Below, piece after piece: positions 43,427 to 51,715 of a stretch of DNA of 64,000 nucleotides (the first letter of the stretch is position 1; each line of letters begins with the position of its first letter). The notes under the pieces are model-generated. The model was given only the letters and a program-made list of their open reading frames with translations, was not told where the DNA came from and made no database searches. The position numbers were made by a program, and so were the translations under genes. The stretch is from the NCBI RefSeq assembly GCF_900112005.1, contig NZ_FOKK01000009.1, positions 42,456 through 106,455 of the forward strand. The letters run 5' to 3'. This DNA comes from Algoriphagus aquimarinus (lineage in GTDB: Bacteria > Bacteroidota > Bacteroidia > Cytophagales > Cyclobacteriaceae).

Positions 43427-44797
43427 TTATACCTTATTTGGTACAGTGTAAGGATCACGATAATCTCTTGTCAGCATTTTGTCTGCTTCCTTGTCCTTGA
43501 CAAACTTTTCTGTAGTTCCATCAAATCGTAATTCGCGGCCAGTCAGGTAAGATACGTTTGCTATCAAAGGCAGTACTGAAGACTTAAAGCCTTCTTCTAT
43601 ATCACAGTGAAGTGTCTCGTTATTTCCAGCTCGGATTGCATCCAAGAAGTTGGCATAATGCTCAGCACCACCTGGTGCCGCCAATACCTGAGTACTTGCT
43701 GCCGGAGCCGCTTGTTTTTTGGATTGGGCAAAAGGCTCTTTTTCCTTCTGACGGAAAGCTTTCCAAGTACCACCGTCAAGTTCTAAATACCCATTAGTAC
43801 CATAAAACACATTTCCTATTTCTATGCCCAAGCTAGACTCACCATTAGTATATCTTCCACGGGTTTCAAATTCCAGCATGGTGCCATCAGCATATTTGAA
43901 TACGGAGCTTTGCGTATTTGGAGTTTCCTGAGAGCAATCATTCGGATCGATGCCGTAGATTCCACCAGCAGAATAAACTGAAACTGGGTGCTCATTCTTA
44001 TTCATTCCCCATCGAGCTACGTCAAACTGATGTGGTCCCTGATTTCCTGTATCACCATTTCCTGTAGCCCAGTGCCAGTGCCAGTTGTAATGCACTTTCT
44101 TCTCATTGTAAGGAATCATCTCTGCAGGACCTCTCCAATAATCGTAATGCAATGAAGCCGGTGGTGTGCTATCAGCTACTTTTCCAAAAGAATCTCTCGG
44201 TTTGTAGCAAGTACCACGAGCCATATAAACATCTCCTATTCCCCCACCATGAAGAAATTCCATAGCTTCCATTACGTTGGCAATGGAACGGTTTTGAAAA
44301 CCTACCTGCACTCTGCGGTCGTACTTACGGGCTGCTTCTACCATTTTTCTGCCTTCCCATACATTGTGACTGGCAGGTTTTTCTACATAGACATGTTTAC
44401 CCGCCTGGCAAGCCCAAACTGTAGCTAGCGCATGCCAGTGATTTGGAACCGCAAAGGAAACCGCATCAAGCTCTTTATCATCTAATACTTTGCGCATATC
44501 CCATTCTGTCAATGGGGTAACACCTGTTTTATCTATGACTACTTTTGATTTCTCAGAGAAATATTGTTCGTCTGCGTCACAAAGAGTTTTCAATCTCACA
44601 TTGCGATTGTCTTTCAAAGCACACCACTGATTGATGTGATTGCTACCTTGTCCGCGGATTCCAACCACGGCGATGTTGATTCGCTCATTTGCTCCTATGA
44701 TGGAAGCATATGATTTGGCACTCATACTCATGCCAGCCATTGCTATCCCGGCTGTGCCTAAGAGACTTTTCTTTATGAATTCTCTTCTTTTTTCCAT
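43427..44797 (-). CDS. Exported Gfo/Idh/MocA-family oxidoreductase
   Basis: This 456-residue NAD(P)-dependent oxidoreductase begins with a twin-arginine-type signal (EKRREFIKKSLLGTAG). The Rossmann domain (VVGIRGQGSNH near 44), the YVEKPASHNVWEG motif with catalytic Lys near 134, and the C-terminal beta-sheet domain (YDYWRGPAEMIPYN, WHWHWATGNGDTGNQGPHQFD) match the Tat-exported Bacteroidota branch. It oxidises sugars or derivatives; the substrate is unknown. It is first in the operon with a sugar isomerase and DUF6807. A LacI-like palindrome lies upstream at 44955. Confidence 0.93.
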   Translation of the reverse strand: MEKRREFIKKSLLGTAGIAMAGMSMSAKSYASIIGANERINIAVVGIRGQGSNHINQWCALKDNRNVRLKTLCDADEQYFSEKSKVVIDKTGVTPLTEWDMRKVLDDKELDAVSFAVPNHWHALATVWACQAGKHVYVEKPASHNVWEGRKMVEAARKYDRRVQVGFQNRSIANVMEAMEFLHGGGIGDVYMARGTCYKPRDSFGKVADSTPPASLHYDYWRGPAEMIPYNEKKVHYNWHWHWATGNGDTGNQGPHQFDVARWGMNKNEHPVSVYSAGGIYGIDPNDCSQETPNTQSSVFKYADGTMLEFETRGRYTNGESSLGIEIGNVFYGTNGYLELDGGTWKAFRQKEKEPFAQSKKQAAPAASTQVLAAPGGAEHYANFLDAIRAGNNETLHCDIEEGFKSSVLPLIANVSYLTGRELRFDGTTEKFVKDKEADKMLTRDYRDPYTVPNKV

Positions 44798-44954
44798 TTC
44801 AATTTTAGGTTATAGGGTTTTTTGTGTTTGCTTTTTATGCTTACTGATTATTCGTTTTATCTTCTCATAGGCAGTATATGAGCTATGAATTTTTAATCTA
44901 AACAATCTCTTCATACCAATCAATACTAATTATTTGGACACCTAGATAACTTGT

Positions 44955-44966
44955 GCAAACGATTGC
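44955..44966. promoter_or_regulatory. LacI-type operator candidate
   Basis: GCAAACGATTGC is a near-perfect palindrome with the central CG that LacI-family regulators recognise. It lies about 160 bp upstream of the Gfo/Idh start, consistent with sugar-responsive control. No LacI gene is in the window. Confidence 0.45.
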
Positions 44967-45012
44967 TTTTTTTTAACAAGCTAAGGTTTCTACAGAAGCT
45001 ATACTTACACTT

Positions 45013-45096
45013 TATCACCGTAAATGGTGATATTCTGTTTTATCACTGTAAATGGTGATATTTTGATTTATCACCGTAAATGGTGATATTAGAATT
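45013..45096 (+). promoter_or_regulatory. Triple 28-bp palindromic iteron upstream of satD
   Basis: Three units, each a 20-bp palindrome plus 8 spacer bases, start at 45013, 45041 and 45069, an exact 28-bp period. Copies 1 and 3 read TATCACCGTAAATGGTGATA; copy 2 has one change (TATCACT). The third spacer ends at 45096, directly before the satD ATG. A TATTTTG element near 45059 could serve as -7, lying among the sites. Multiple operator copies over the promoter and leader imply tight control, probably by SatD itself or a partner. Confidence 0.85.
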
Positions 45097-45738
45097 ATGA
45101 TTGCATTGCTTACAGGAGACATTATTAATTCTAGAGAATTGAAGGATCAGAACCTCTGGATTAATCCATTTAAGAAATTGCTAGAAAAATGGGGACAGAC
45201 TCCCAAGCAATGGGAGATATTTCGTGGAGATAGCTTCCAATTGGAAATTTCAGACCCCAAGGAAAGCTTACTCGCAGCTCTGCAGATCAAAGCACTTATC
45301 AAAAGTCTCCCATATCCAAATGAGAATAAAAGAAGCTCTCCAGTGGATGTCCGAATGGCAATAGGACTTGGTACAAAATCCTATGACGCAGATAGAATAT
45401 CTGAAAGCAACGGGGACGCTTTTGTACGCTCAGGAGAAAAATTTGAGCAATTGAAAAGTGAAATGATTACGCTGGCGATCAACTCCCCATGGGCTGAATG
45501 GAATGATGAGATGAACCTTTACCTGAAACTGGCTGGGATTCAAATGGACAGTTGGTCCATATCATCTGGGGAATTGATGTCTGAAATGCTCTCCAACCCA
45601 GACCGCAAGCAGGCAGAAATCGGAGAAGTTCTTCACATCAATCAAAACTCAGTAAGTAAAAGATACAAAGCTGCAAACGGTGAGGATATCTTGGCTATGG
45701 AGAAATTATTCAGAAAGAAACTGAGCCAACTTCTCTGA
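45097..45738 (+). CDS. satD: SatD-family protein with C-terminal HTH
   Basis: This 213-residue cytoplasmic protein matches the SatD family (named from the streptococcal secretion and acid tolerance locus; molecular function unknown). The N-terminal LLTGDIINSREL (Asp8) and WEIFRGDSFQLEI (Asp45) have the spacing of the two metal-binding aspartates in nucleotide-cyclase-like domains, which is only my inference. The C-terminal part (about 165-205, KQAEIGEVLHINQNSVSKRY) is a helix-turn-helix. It is preceded directly by three palindromic iterons, and its stop overlaps the DUF3307 start by 1 bp. SatD plus DUF3307 is a recurring pair, so a shared function is likely. Confidence 0.88.
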   Translation: MIALLTGDIINSRELKDQNLWINPFKKLLEKWGQTPKQWEIFRGDSFQLEISDPKESLLAALQIKALIKSLPYPNENKRSSPVDVRMAIGLGTKSYDADRISESNGDAFVRSGEKFEQLKSEMITLAINSPWAEWNDEMNLYLKLAGIQMDSWSISSGELMSEMLSNPDRKQAEIGEVLHINQNSVSKRYKAANGEDILAMEKLFRKKLSQLL

Positions 45739-46448
45739 TGCTTATACTAATCAAACTTATTCTCGCTCATATAATCGGAGATTTCCTGCTACAGCCTACC
45801 ACTTGGGTGAAGGAAAAGGAAAAACTAAAAGCCACATCGCCAAAGCTATATTTGCATGTTTTAATTCATGGAGCACTGGTCGCCCTACTTCTATGGGATC
45901 TTAGTTTGTGGCCAATAGTTCTTGCAATCACCATCCTGCATTTACTGATTGATCTCATCAAACTTTACGCTCAAAAGCCTAAAACAAAAACAACTTGGTT
46001 CATCGCAGATCAAGCGATGCATCTGCTTAGCATCATGATTATTTGGGCAGTATTTACGGAGGTCTCTGTGAACTGGTTATTAGTATTTCAAGACCCTGCA
46101 GTACTTGGACTGATCACTATTGTGCTTTTTCTCACGCAGCCTACCTCGATTATCCTATCCACTTTACTCAAAAAGTGGGCTGACTCCATCCCTTCCCAAC
46201 CTGATCAATCCCTCCAAGATGCAGGCAAGTATATAGGAATTCTAGAACGACTATTTGTTTTTTCCTTTATAGCCACAGGACATTGGGAAGCCGTAGGTTT
46301 CTTACTAGCAGCAAAATCAGTCTTTAGATTTGGCGATTTAAAAAAATCAAAAGAGCGAAAACTCACTGAATACATCCTGATAGGAACCTTGCTCAGCTTT
46401 GGAACCGCCATGCTTGCGGGGATTATCTTTCTATCTATCTCCAATTAA
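45738..46448 (+). CDS. DUF3307-domain integral membrane protein
   Basis: This 236-residue polytopic membrane protein has about six to seven helices. The N-terminal motif AHIIGDFLLQPTTWVKEK near 9 and HLLIDLIKLY near 69 are the DUF3307 signature. Charged or His residues inside the membrane (HIIGD, HLLID, DQAMH) may form a metal or catalytic site. Function is unknown. It overlaps satD by 1 bp (TGATG) and abuts the symporter-like gene with no gap, so all three are translated from one message. A sensor or effector partnership with SatD is inferred from conserved adjacency. Confidence 0.85.
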   Translation: MLILIKLILAHIIGDFLLQPTTWVKEKEKLKATSPKLYLHVLIHGALVALLLWDLSLWPIVLAITILHLLIDLIKLYAQKPKTKTTWFIADQAMHLLSIMIIWAVFTEVSVNWLLVFQDPAVLGLITIVLFLTQPTSIILSTLLKKWADSIPSQPDQSLQDAGKYIGILERLFVFSFIATGHWEAVGFLLAAKSVFRFGDLKKSKERKLTEYILIGTLLSFGTAMLAGIIFLSISN

Positions 46449-47351
46449 ATGACATCAAACTCCGAACTGGATTCCATCCAACTCAATTTTTCCTCAAGTG
46501 ATTTACTGCTGCTCAATCTAGCTCTTGCCCTCATTATGTATGGAGTGGCGCTGGATCTCAGATTTGAGGACTTCAAATACTTGGTGAAAAATCCGAAAGG
46601 ATTCATTTTAGGAATCTTTTCACAGTTTTTACTCCTGCCATTTCTTACTTGGTGCCTAGTGTTGATCATGAAACCACCTCCATCAGTAGCATTGGGGATG
46701 TTTCTGGTAGCAGCATGCCCCGGAGGAAATGTATCCAATTTTCTTACCAGCCTAGCTAGAGGAAACACAGCACTTTCGGTAAGTCTTACCGGGTTTTCCA
46801 GCATCCTATGTATCATCAGTACTCCATTGAATTTTGCACTCTGGGCAGGATTCTATGCGCCTACCTCAAACTTACTAAGAGATATCAGTCTGAATTATAC
46901 CGAAGCATTTACTACAGTGGCGCTGATTCTAGGCCTTCCATTACTACTCGGGATCATCACACATAAGTATGCTCCTGTTTTTGCAGAAAAAGCATCTAAA
47001 ATTCTCAAACCACTGAGCATTCTGATTTTTGCTGCCTTTATAGTAATTGCTTTTGCTGGAAATTTCGATTTGTTCACCAAGTACATTTCTTTGATTTTCC
47101 TCTGGGTGTTGGCTCACAATTTCGTGGCGCTTGGATCGGGTTTCTTAACTGGCAAAATATTCAAATTACCCCTGGCTGATGTGAAAACTATGACCATAGA
47201 GACAGGGATTCAAAATTCAGGTTTAGGGCTGGTTTTGATCTTTACTTATTTTGATGGCCTTGGTGGAATGGCTATTATTACGGCTTGGTGGGGCATTTGG
47301 CACCTGATCTCAGGCATGTGCATCGCAAGTCTTTGGAAATTAAAAGTTTGA
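46449..47351 (+). CDS. Bile acid:sodium symporter family (SBF-like) transporter
   Basis: This 300-residue inner-membrane protein has about nine to ten helices and the SBF/ASBT pattern: AACPGGNVSNFLTSLARG near 94 and ETGIQNSGLGL near 256, which contribute to sodium and substrate sites in the family. Natural bacterial substrates are usually unknown small anions, and bile acids are improbable here. The ATG immediately follows the DUF3307 stop codon (no intergenic base), so it belongs to the satD operon and the iteron system would control it. The acyltransferase gene follows after 35 bp. Confidence 0.9.
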   Translation: MTSNSELDSIQLNFSSSDLLLLNLALALIMYGVALDLRFEDFKYLVKNPKGFILGIFSQFLLLPFLTWCLVLIMKPPPSVALGMFLVAACPGGNVSNFLTSLARGNTALSVSLTGFSSILCIISTPLNFALWAGFYAPTSNLLRDISLNYTEAFTTVALILGLPLLLGIITHKYAPVFAEKASKILKPLSILIFAAFIVIAFAGNFDLFTKYISLIFLWVLAHNFVALGSGFLTGKIFKLPLADVKTMTIETGIQNSGLGLVLIFTYFDGLGGMAIITAWWGIWHLISGMCIASLWKLKV

Positions 47352-47386
47352 CAATATAAGCAGGCGGTGAAAACGCTAACATATCA

Positions 47387-48388
47387 ATGCAATACTTAAT
47401 AAATGAATTCCTTCGAACCCTCGTAATGATCTCATTAAAGGGATATTTCAAAAAAATAGTAATTGAAGGAAAAGAAAATATCCCTAAAAACACTCCCATC
47501 CTTTTGGTCTCGAATCACCAAAATGCGCTTATCGACCCCTTGCTTTTGGGCACGCACACCTGGTTAAAACCATATTATTTGACTCGCGCGTCTGTTTTCA
47601 AGCAATCATTTGTTGCCAAATTTCTGAATTATATACACATGCTTCCTGTATATCGCGTGCGGGATGGGTTTTCTTCTATTCAGCAAAATCAAGGCACTTT
47701 TGACCAAACCTATGAAGTACTTCGCAATAATGGAACAGTGATCATTTTTGCCGAAGGCTCACATAGTCTGATCCGAAATCTGCGACCACTAAGTAAGGGT
47801 TTTACCAGAATAGCTTTTGGGCTAAAGGAGAAGTACCCAGAAACTAATCCTGTGATCTTACCAGTAGCAGTGGATTACAGTGCACATAAGCGATCTGGAG
47901 GAATTGCACGAGTTACTATTGGTAAGGCCATTCCTGTGGATATGCCTGCCGCTAAGTCTGGTTTGCTCACCAAATCGGTACAAGTAGCCCTGGAAAACCT
48001 GGTAGTAGAGATACCAAGTGAGGGGTATGAACAACATCTGGAGCGACTGATCGAGCATCAAGTGGATTTGAGTTCAAGTTCAGATGTAAGTCAGTTTCTG
48101 GAAACCGGAGAAGTTCCTAACCCCGTAAAAGAAATATCAGGGTTCACGAATAAACTGATGAAGATCTTCCATTTCCCACTCTATTGGATATGGTTGTGGA
48201 AAAAGCCAAGCGTGAAAGATCCTGTTTTCTCATCCACGTGGAAGTTTTTGATCGGCTATGTATTGGGTCCTTCCTATTACTTATTACTGCTTTTGCTTGC
48301 CATAAGCAGCACATTAGGTTCTTGGGCATTGGCATTTTTGGTAATGGCAATAATCACCTTAATCATCAATAAAAACCCTCAGGAATAA
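47387..48388 (+). CDS. 1-acyl-glycerol-3-phosphate-type acyltransferase (PlsC-like)
   Basis: This 333-residue membrane-associated acyltransferase has the catalytic motif NHQNALID (H-x4-D) near 46, the acceptor motif FAEGSHS near 125 and PVAVDY near 163. The C-terminal 90 residues contain two hydrophobic helices (about 265-325), longer than a minimal PlsC. It probably transfers an acyl chain to a lysophospholipid or a related glycerolipid. It follows the symporter-like gene by 35 bp and is probably the last gene of the satD operon, or has its own promoter. Confidence 0.9.
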   Translation: MQYLINEFLRTLVMISLKGYFKKIVIEGKENIPKNTPILLVSNHQNALIDPLLLGTHTWLKPYYLTRASVFKQSFVAKFLNYIHMLPVYRVRDGFSSIQQNQGTFDQTYEVLRNNGTVIIFAEGSHSLIRNLRPLSKGFTRIAFGLKEKYPETNPVILPVAVDYSAHKRSGGIARVTIGKAIPVDMPAAKSGLLTKSVQVALENLVVEIPSEGYEQHLERLIEHQVDLSSSSDVSQFLETGEVPNPVKEISGFTNKLMKIFHFPLYWIWLWKKPSVKDPVFSSTWKFLIGYVLGPSYYLLLLLLAISSTLGSWALAFLVMAIITLIINKNPQE

Positions 48389-48424
48389 TCGCAGGCTTGA
48401 CCAAATATTCTTTGGGATATTTTA

Positions 48425-48432
48425 TACCTTTG
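48425..48432 (+). promoter_or_regulatory. -7 promoter element for hppD
   Basis: TACCTTTG matches TAnnTTTG, 31 bp upstream of the hppD ATG. The upstream TTG (48397) is 25 bp away, longer than the ideal spacing, so only the -7 part is convincing. Confidence 0.45.
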
Positions 48433-48463
48433 AAAGAAGAGATAAACCCAAAAATAATTAACC

Positions 48464-49558
48464 ATGAGTCAAGACTTCCTGCCCCTAAAAGGCACTGATT
48501 ACGTAGAATTGTATGTTGGCAATGCCAAGCAATCTGCACTATACTATCAATATGCTTTTGGCTACGAACTCATCGCCTACGCCGGCCCCGAAACTGGTGT
48601 GAAGGACAGAGCTTCCTATGTACTGAAGCAAGATAAAATTAGACTCGTACTTACTTCTCCTTTACATCCTGATGGAGAAATCGCCGAGCATATTCAAAAA
48701 CACGGGGATGGCGTAAAAGTACTCGCTCTCTGGGTGGATGATGCCGAGCAATCCTGGATAGAAACGACCAACAGAGGAGCTGAATCTGCTCTGGAACCAA
48801 AAACACTAAGCGATGAATTTGGCGAAGTCAAGGTAGCATCCATCAAAACCTATGGTGAAACCATCCATACGTTTGTAGAGCGAAACAACTATACAGGCAT
48901 TTTCCTTCCGGGCTATCAACCAAGATCAAGTACCTATACTCCTCAGCCAATTGGCTTGAAATACATAGATCACTGCGTGGGAAATGTAGCTCTTGGCGAG
49001 ATGAACCGTTGGGTGGAGTTCTATGAAACCGTCATGGGTTTCAAATTGCTCATCACCTTTGATGACGAGGATATTTCTACGGAGTATTCTGCCTTGATGT
49101 CCAAAGTAGTCTCCAACGGCAATGGCTACGTCAAATTCCCGATCAATGAGCCTGCGGAAGGAAAGAAGAAATCACAGATTGAAGAATACCTAGACTTCTA
49201 TCGTGGTCCAGGAGTGCAACATATGGCAATTGCCACTGACGATATCATTCACACTGTGACTGAATTGAGAAAAAGGGGAGTTGAGTTCCTTGTGGTACCT
49301 TCCTCCTACTATGATGATTTGCTGGATCGTGTAGGGAAAATAGATGAGGATTTACAACCACTGAAGGATCTAAATATCCTTGTGGATAGGGATGATGAAG
49401 GTTATTTACTTCAGATTTTCACCAAACCTGTGCAGGATAGACCTACACTGTTCTTTGAGATCATCCAGAGAAAAGGTGCAAAGTCCTTCGGAAAAGGAAA
49501 TTTCAAGGCGCTGTTCGAAGCCATAGAAAGAGAACAAGGACTGAGAGGTAACTTGTAA
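48464..49558 (+). CDS. hppD: 4-hydroxyphenylpyruvate dioxygenase
   Basis: This 364-residue Fe(II) enzyme of tyrosine catabolism converts 4-hydroxyphenylpyruvate to homogentisate. Two vicinal-oxygen-chelate domains are present (about 10-145 and 160-345). The iron ligands are visible as the His in YIDHCVGNV near 168, the His in QHMAIATDD near 253 and the Glu in FFEIIQR near 338. Length is normal. Homogentisate dioxygenase is not adjacent in this window, so the rest of the pathway must be elsewhere. A strong terminator follows. Confidence 0.96.
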   Translation: MSQDFLPLKGTDYVELYVGNAKQSALYYQYAFGYELIAYAGPETGVKDRASYVLKQDKIRLVLTSPLHPDGEIAEHIQKHGDGVKVLALWVDDAEQSWIETTNRGAESALEPKTLSDEFGEVKVASIKTYGETIHTFVERNNYTGIFLPGYQPRSSTYTPQPIGLKYIDHCVGNVALGEMNRWVEFYETVMGFKLLITFDDEDISTEYSALMSKVVSNGNGYVKFPINEPAEGKKKSQIEEYLDFYRGPGVQHMAIATDDIIHTVTELRKRGVEFLVVPSSYYDDLLDRVGKIDEDLQPLKDLNILVDRDDEGYLLQIFTKPVQDRPTLFFEIIQRKGAKSFGKGNFKALFEAIEREQGLRGNL

Positions 49559-49568
49559 TACTGTCACC

Positions 49569-49602
49569 AATAGCCGACTTGTAAGAGTCGGCTATTTTTT
49601 TT
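49569..49602 (+). terminator. Rho-independent terminator after hppD
   Basis: AATAGCCGACT and AGTCGGCTATT form a perfect 11-bp stem with a 6-nt loop, followed by about eight T, just after the hppD stop codon. Confidence 0.95.
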
Positions 49603-49671
49603 GCTCCAGAAAGAGCTGGGTTTGCATAGGACTTGTAATGATTTTAGAAAACATTCTAACATCATAACCAC

Positions 49672-50694
49672 ATGGTCACAGCCGCCGAACTCCCAAAAGG
49701 TCTTGTATATATACGAGACTCACAGCCTGGAATACTTAGAAAGAAAAAAGGTCGTGGTTTTATTTTTATTGACAAAGACGAGCAAAAGCTTTCAAATGAA
49801 TCACAACTAGAGAGAATACATGGTCTGGTGATTCCGCCTGCGTGGAAAAACGTATGGATCAGTCCAAAAAAGAATAGCTATCTACAAGCTACTGGGATAG
49901 ACGAAAAAGGCAGAAAGCAATACCTCTATCATCCGAAATGGTCCGAATATTCACAAAAAATCAAATATGATGACCTGCTCAAATTTGGGTTTTATTTGCC
50001 CAAACTGCGTGAGCGCTATCAAAGAGATTTGAGACAAAAGTCGTGGACCAAGTATAAAGTTTTGGCTCTGGCTACGGCTCTTTTGGATGAGTTATATCTG
50101 CGTGTTGGGAATAAACAATATACCGAAAGCAACAAAACTCACGGATTAACGACGCTCCGGAGAAAGCACTTGAAAGAAGATGGTAAAAAACTTCTCATCA
50201 ATTACACTGCAAAAAGTGGTAAAGAACGCTCAGTGTCTCTCACCAACGTAAGACTAGTACGATTACTCAAAGATTGCTCTCAGCTGCCCGGCTATGAACT
50301 ATTCAGATATCAGGAAGATGATGAGTGGCATACAGTGGGTTCTTCAGCATTAAACGACTATATCAGTCTTGAAGCTCCTGCAGACGACTATTATACGGCT
50401 AAATACTTTCGAACCTGGGGCGCTAATAGTGTTTGTATTAAGAACACAGAGGAAGTTGGGAAGCTATGCGAGGATACTAGGAAAAAGCCAGAAACTACTT
50501 TGGTCAGACTGGTAGCAGAGAAAATGGGACATACAGTGGCTGTTTGCAAAAGCTCTTACTTACATCCAGAAATTCTGTCCCAGTGTTTAAATCCACAAAA
50601 ACTTAAAGATTGTTTGCCTAAGGATTTCTCAAGTGAAGGATATAAACCAGAAGAAGTTCTGCTGATGCAAATCCTCTGTACTAAAATAAGCTAA
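49672..50694 (+). CDS. DNA topoisomerase IB
   Basis: This 340-residue poxvirus-type topoisomerase IB has the N-terminal GLVYIRDSQPGILRKKKGRGF and IPPAWKNVWISP (about 55-66), typical of bacterial TopIB, then a catalytic domain with the basic residues in LTTLRRKHLK near 161 and RTWGANS near 250. The nucleophilic Tyr lies in CKSSYLHPEIL near 298. It relaxes supercoils through a 3'-phosphotyrosine link. It is monocistronic. The start is the ATG at 49672; a longer frame in another register is a shadow. Confidence 0.94.
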   Translation: MVTAAELPKGLVYIRDSQPGILRKKKGRGFIFIDKDEQKLSNESQLERIHGLVIPPAWKNVWISPKKNSYLQATGIDEKGRKQYLYHPKWSEYSQKIKYDDLLKFGFYLPKLRERYQRDLRQKSWTKYKVLALATALLDELYLRVGNKQYTESNKTHGLTTLRRKHLKEDGKKLLINYTAKSGKERSVSLTNVRLVRLLKDCSQLPGYELFRYQEDDEWHTVGSSALNDYISLEAPADDYYTAKYFRTWGANSVCIKNTEEVGKLCEDTRKKPETTLVRLVAEKMGHTVAVCKSSYLHPEILSQCLNPQKLKDCLPKDFSSEGYKPEEVLLMQILCTKIS

Positions 50695-50758
50695 GGGACT
50701 GTAAGGTCATCTTGGCATGTTTTTTTGACTTAAAGGATTAAAAAGAAAATATATACCT

Positions 50759-51715
50759 ATGAGTACAGCAGAAGTTTTAGAGTATGATACCGAGAAAGTA
50801 TTTGAAAAGATCACAGGCAAACTAAGCACATGGCTAGACATTATGGTGGAGAATTTACCAAATTTTGTCCTAGCCATTATCCTTATTATCTGTACTCTTT
50901 TTATAGCAAAATCAATCAAAAAGCTAGCTGCCCGATACATTCATAAATTGGGGACCAATGAGACTATTTCTAAATTTCTAAGTCAACTCATTTTCCTCGG
51001 TATTTTGATACTGGGAATTATGCTAGCCTTGTCAGCAATGGATCTTACCAAGACCGTTTCCTCCATTCTGGCAGGTTTGGGGATCATTGGATTGGCTTTG
51101 GGATTTGCTTTTCAGGACACTGCAGCCAATTTCATCTCAGGTATTTATATCACTTTTAATCAGCCCTACAAACTCGGAGATATCATTCAGACCCAAGATG
51201 GACACGAGGGTTCTGTCATTGAAATCAATCTTCGTGTCACCAAGATTAAAACTTACAACGGTCCAATTGTCTATGTGCCAAACCGCTATTTGTTCCAAGA
51301 ATGCTTTACGAATTTCACAGAATTCGAAAAGAGACGAGTACAGATTGAATGTGGCGTAAGTTATGGAGAAGATCTAGAACAGGTAGAAAAAATAGCTCTA
51401 GAGTCAGCCAGGAACGTATCCAGCCGACTGGAGTCCGAAGAGCCTACCTTATTCTGGACTGGATTTGGGGATAGCTCCATAAATTTCACTTTGAATATCT
51501 GGTGCAAATTCAAAGGAGCAAATCTTGATTACATACCTGTAAGGAACGAAGCAATCATTGCTCTTAAGAAAGCATTCGATAAAAATGATATAATGATTCC
51601 ATTCCCTATCCGTACTTTGGATTTTGGAATAAAGGGCGGCACTCAGCTTAATAAAGAATTATCTGGACTTTCTATTTCGCCAAAAAATGGCTCTAATCAA
51701 ACTAATGAGAGCTAA
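50759..51715 (+). CDS. Mechanosensitive ion channel of the MscS family
   Basis: This 318-residue channel has an N-terminal amphipathic segment and three likely membrane helices (about 32-52, 75-98 and 107-130). The pore helix contains the glycine/alanine-rich LAGLGIIGLALGFAFQDTAANF. A beta domain (LGDIIQTQDGHEGSVIEI, then VPNRYLFQ) and an alpha/beta C-terminal cage follow. It releases solutes under hypo-osmotic shock. Its stop overlaps the start of the BrkB-type gene by 1 bp, so both envelope proteins are co-expressed. Confidence 0.95.
   Translation: MSTAEVLEYDTEKVFEKITGKLSTWLDIMVENLPNFVLAIILIICTLFIAKSIKKLAARYIHKLGTNETISKFLSQLIFLGILILGIMLALSAMDLTKTVSSILAGLGIIGLALGFAFQDTAANFISGIYITFNQPYKLGDIIQTQDGHEGSVIEINLRVTKIKTYNGPIVYVPNRYLFQECFTNFTEFEKRRVQIECGVSYGEDLEQVEKIALESARNVSSRLESEEPTLFWTGFGDSSINFTLNIWCKFKGANLDYIPVRNEAIIALKKAFDKNDIMIPFPIRTLDFGIKGGTQLNKELSGLSISPKNGSNQTNES

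Noticed and set aside
45013-45096. Possible CRISPR array
   Set aside because: The period is CRISPR-like at 28 bp, but only three units exist, spacers are 8 bp and AT-rich, and no cas genes are present. An operator array fits better.
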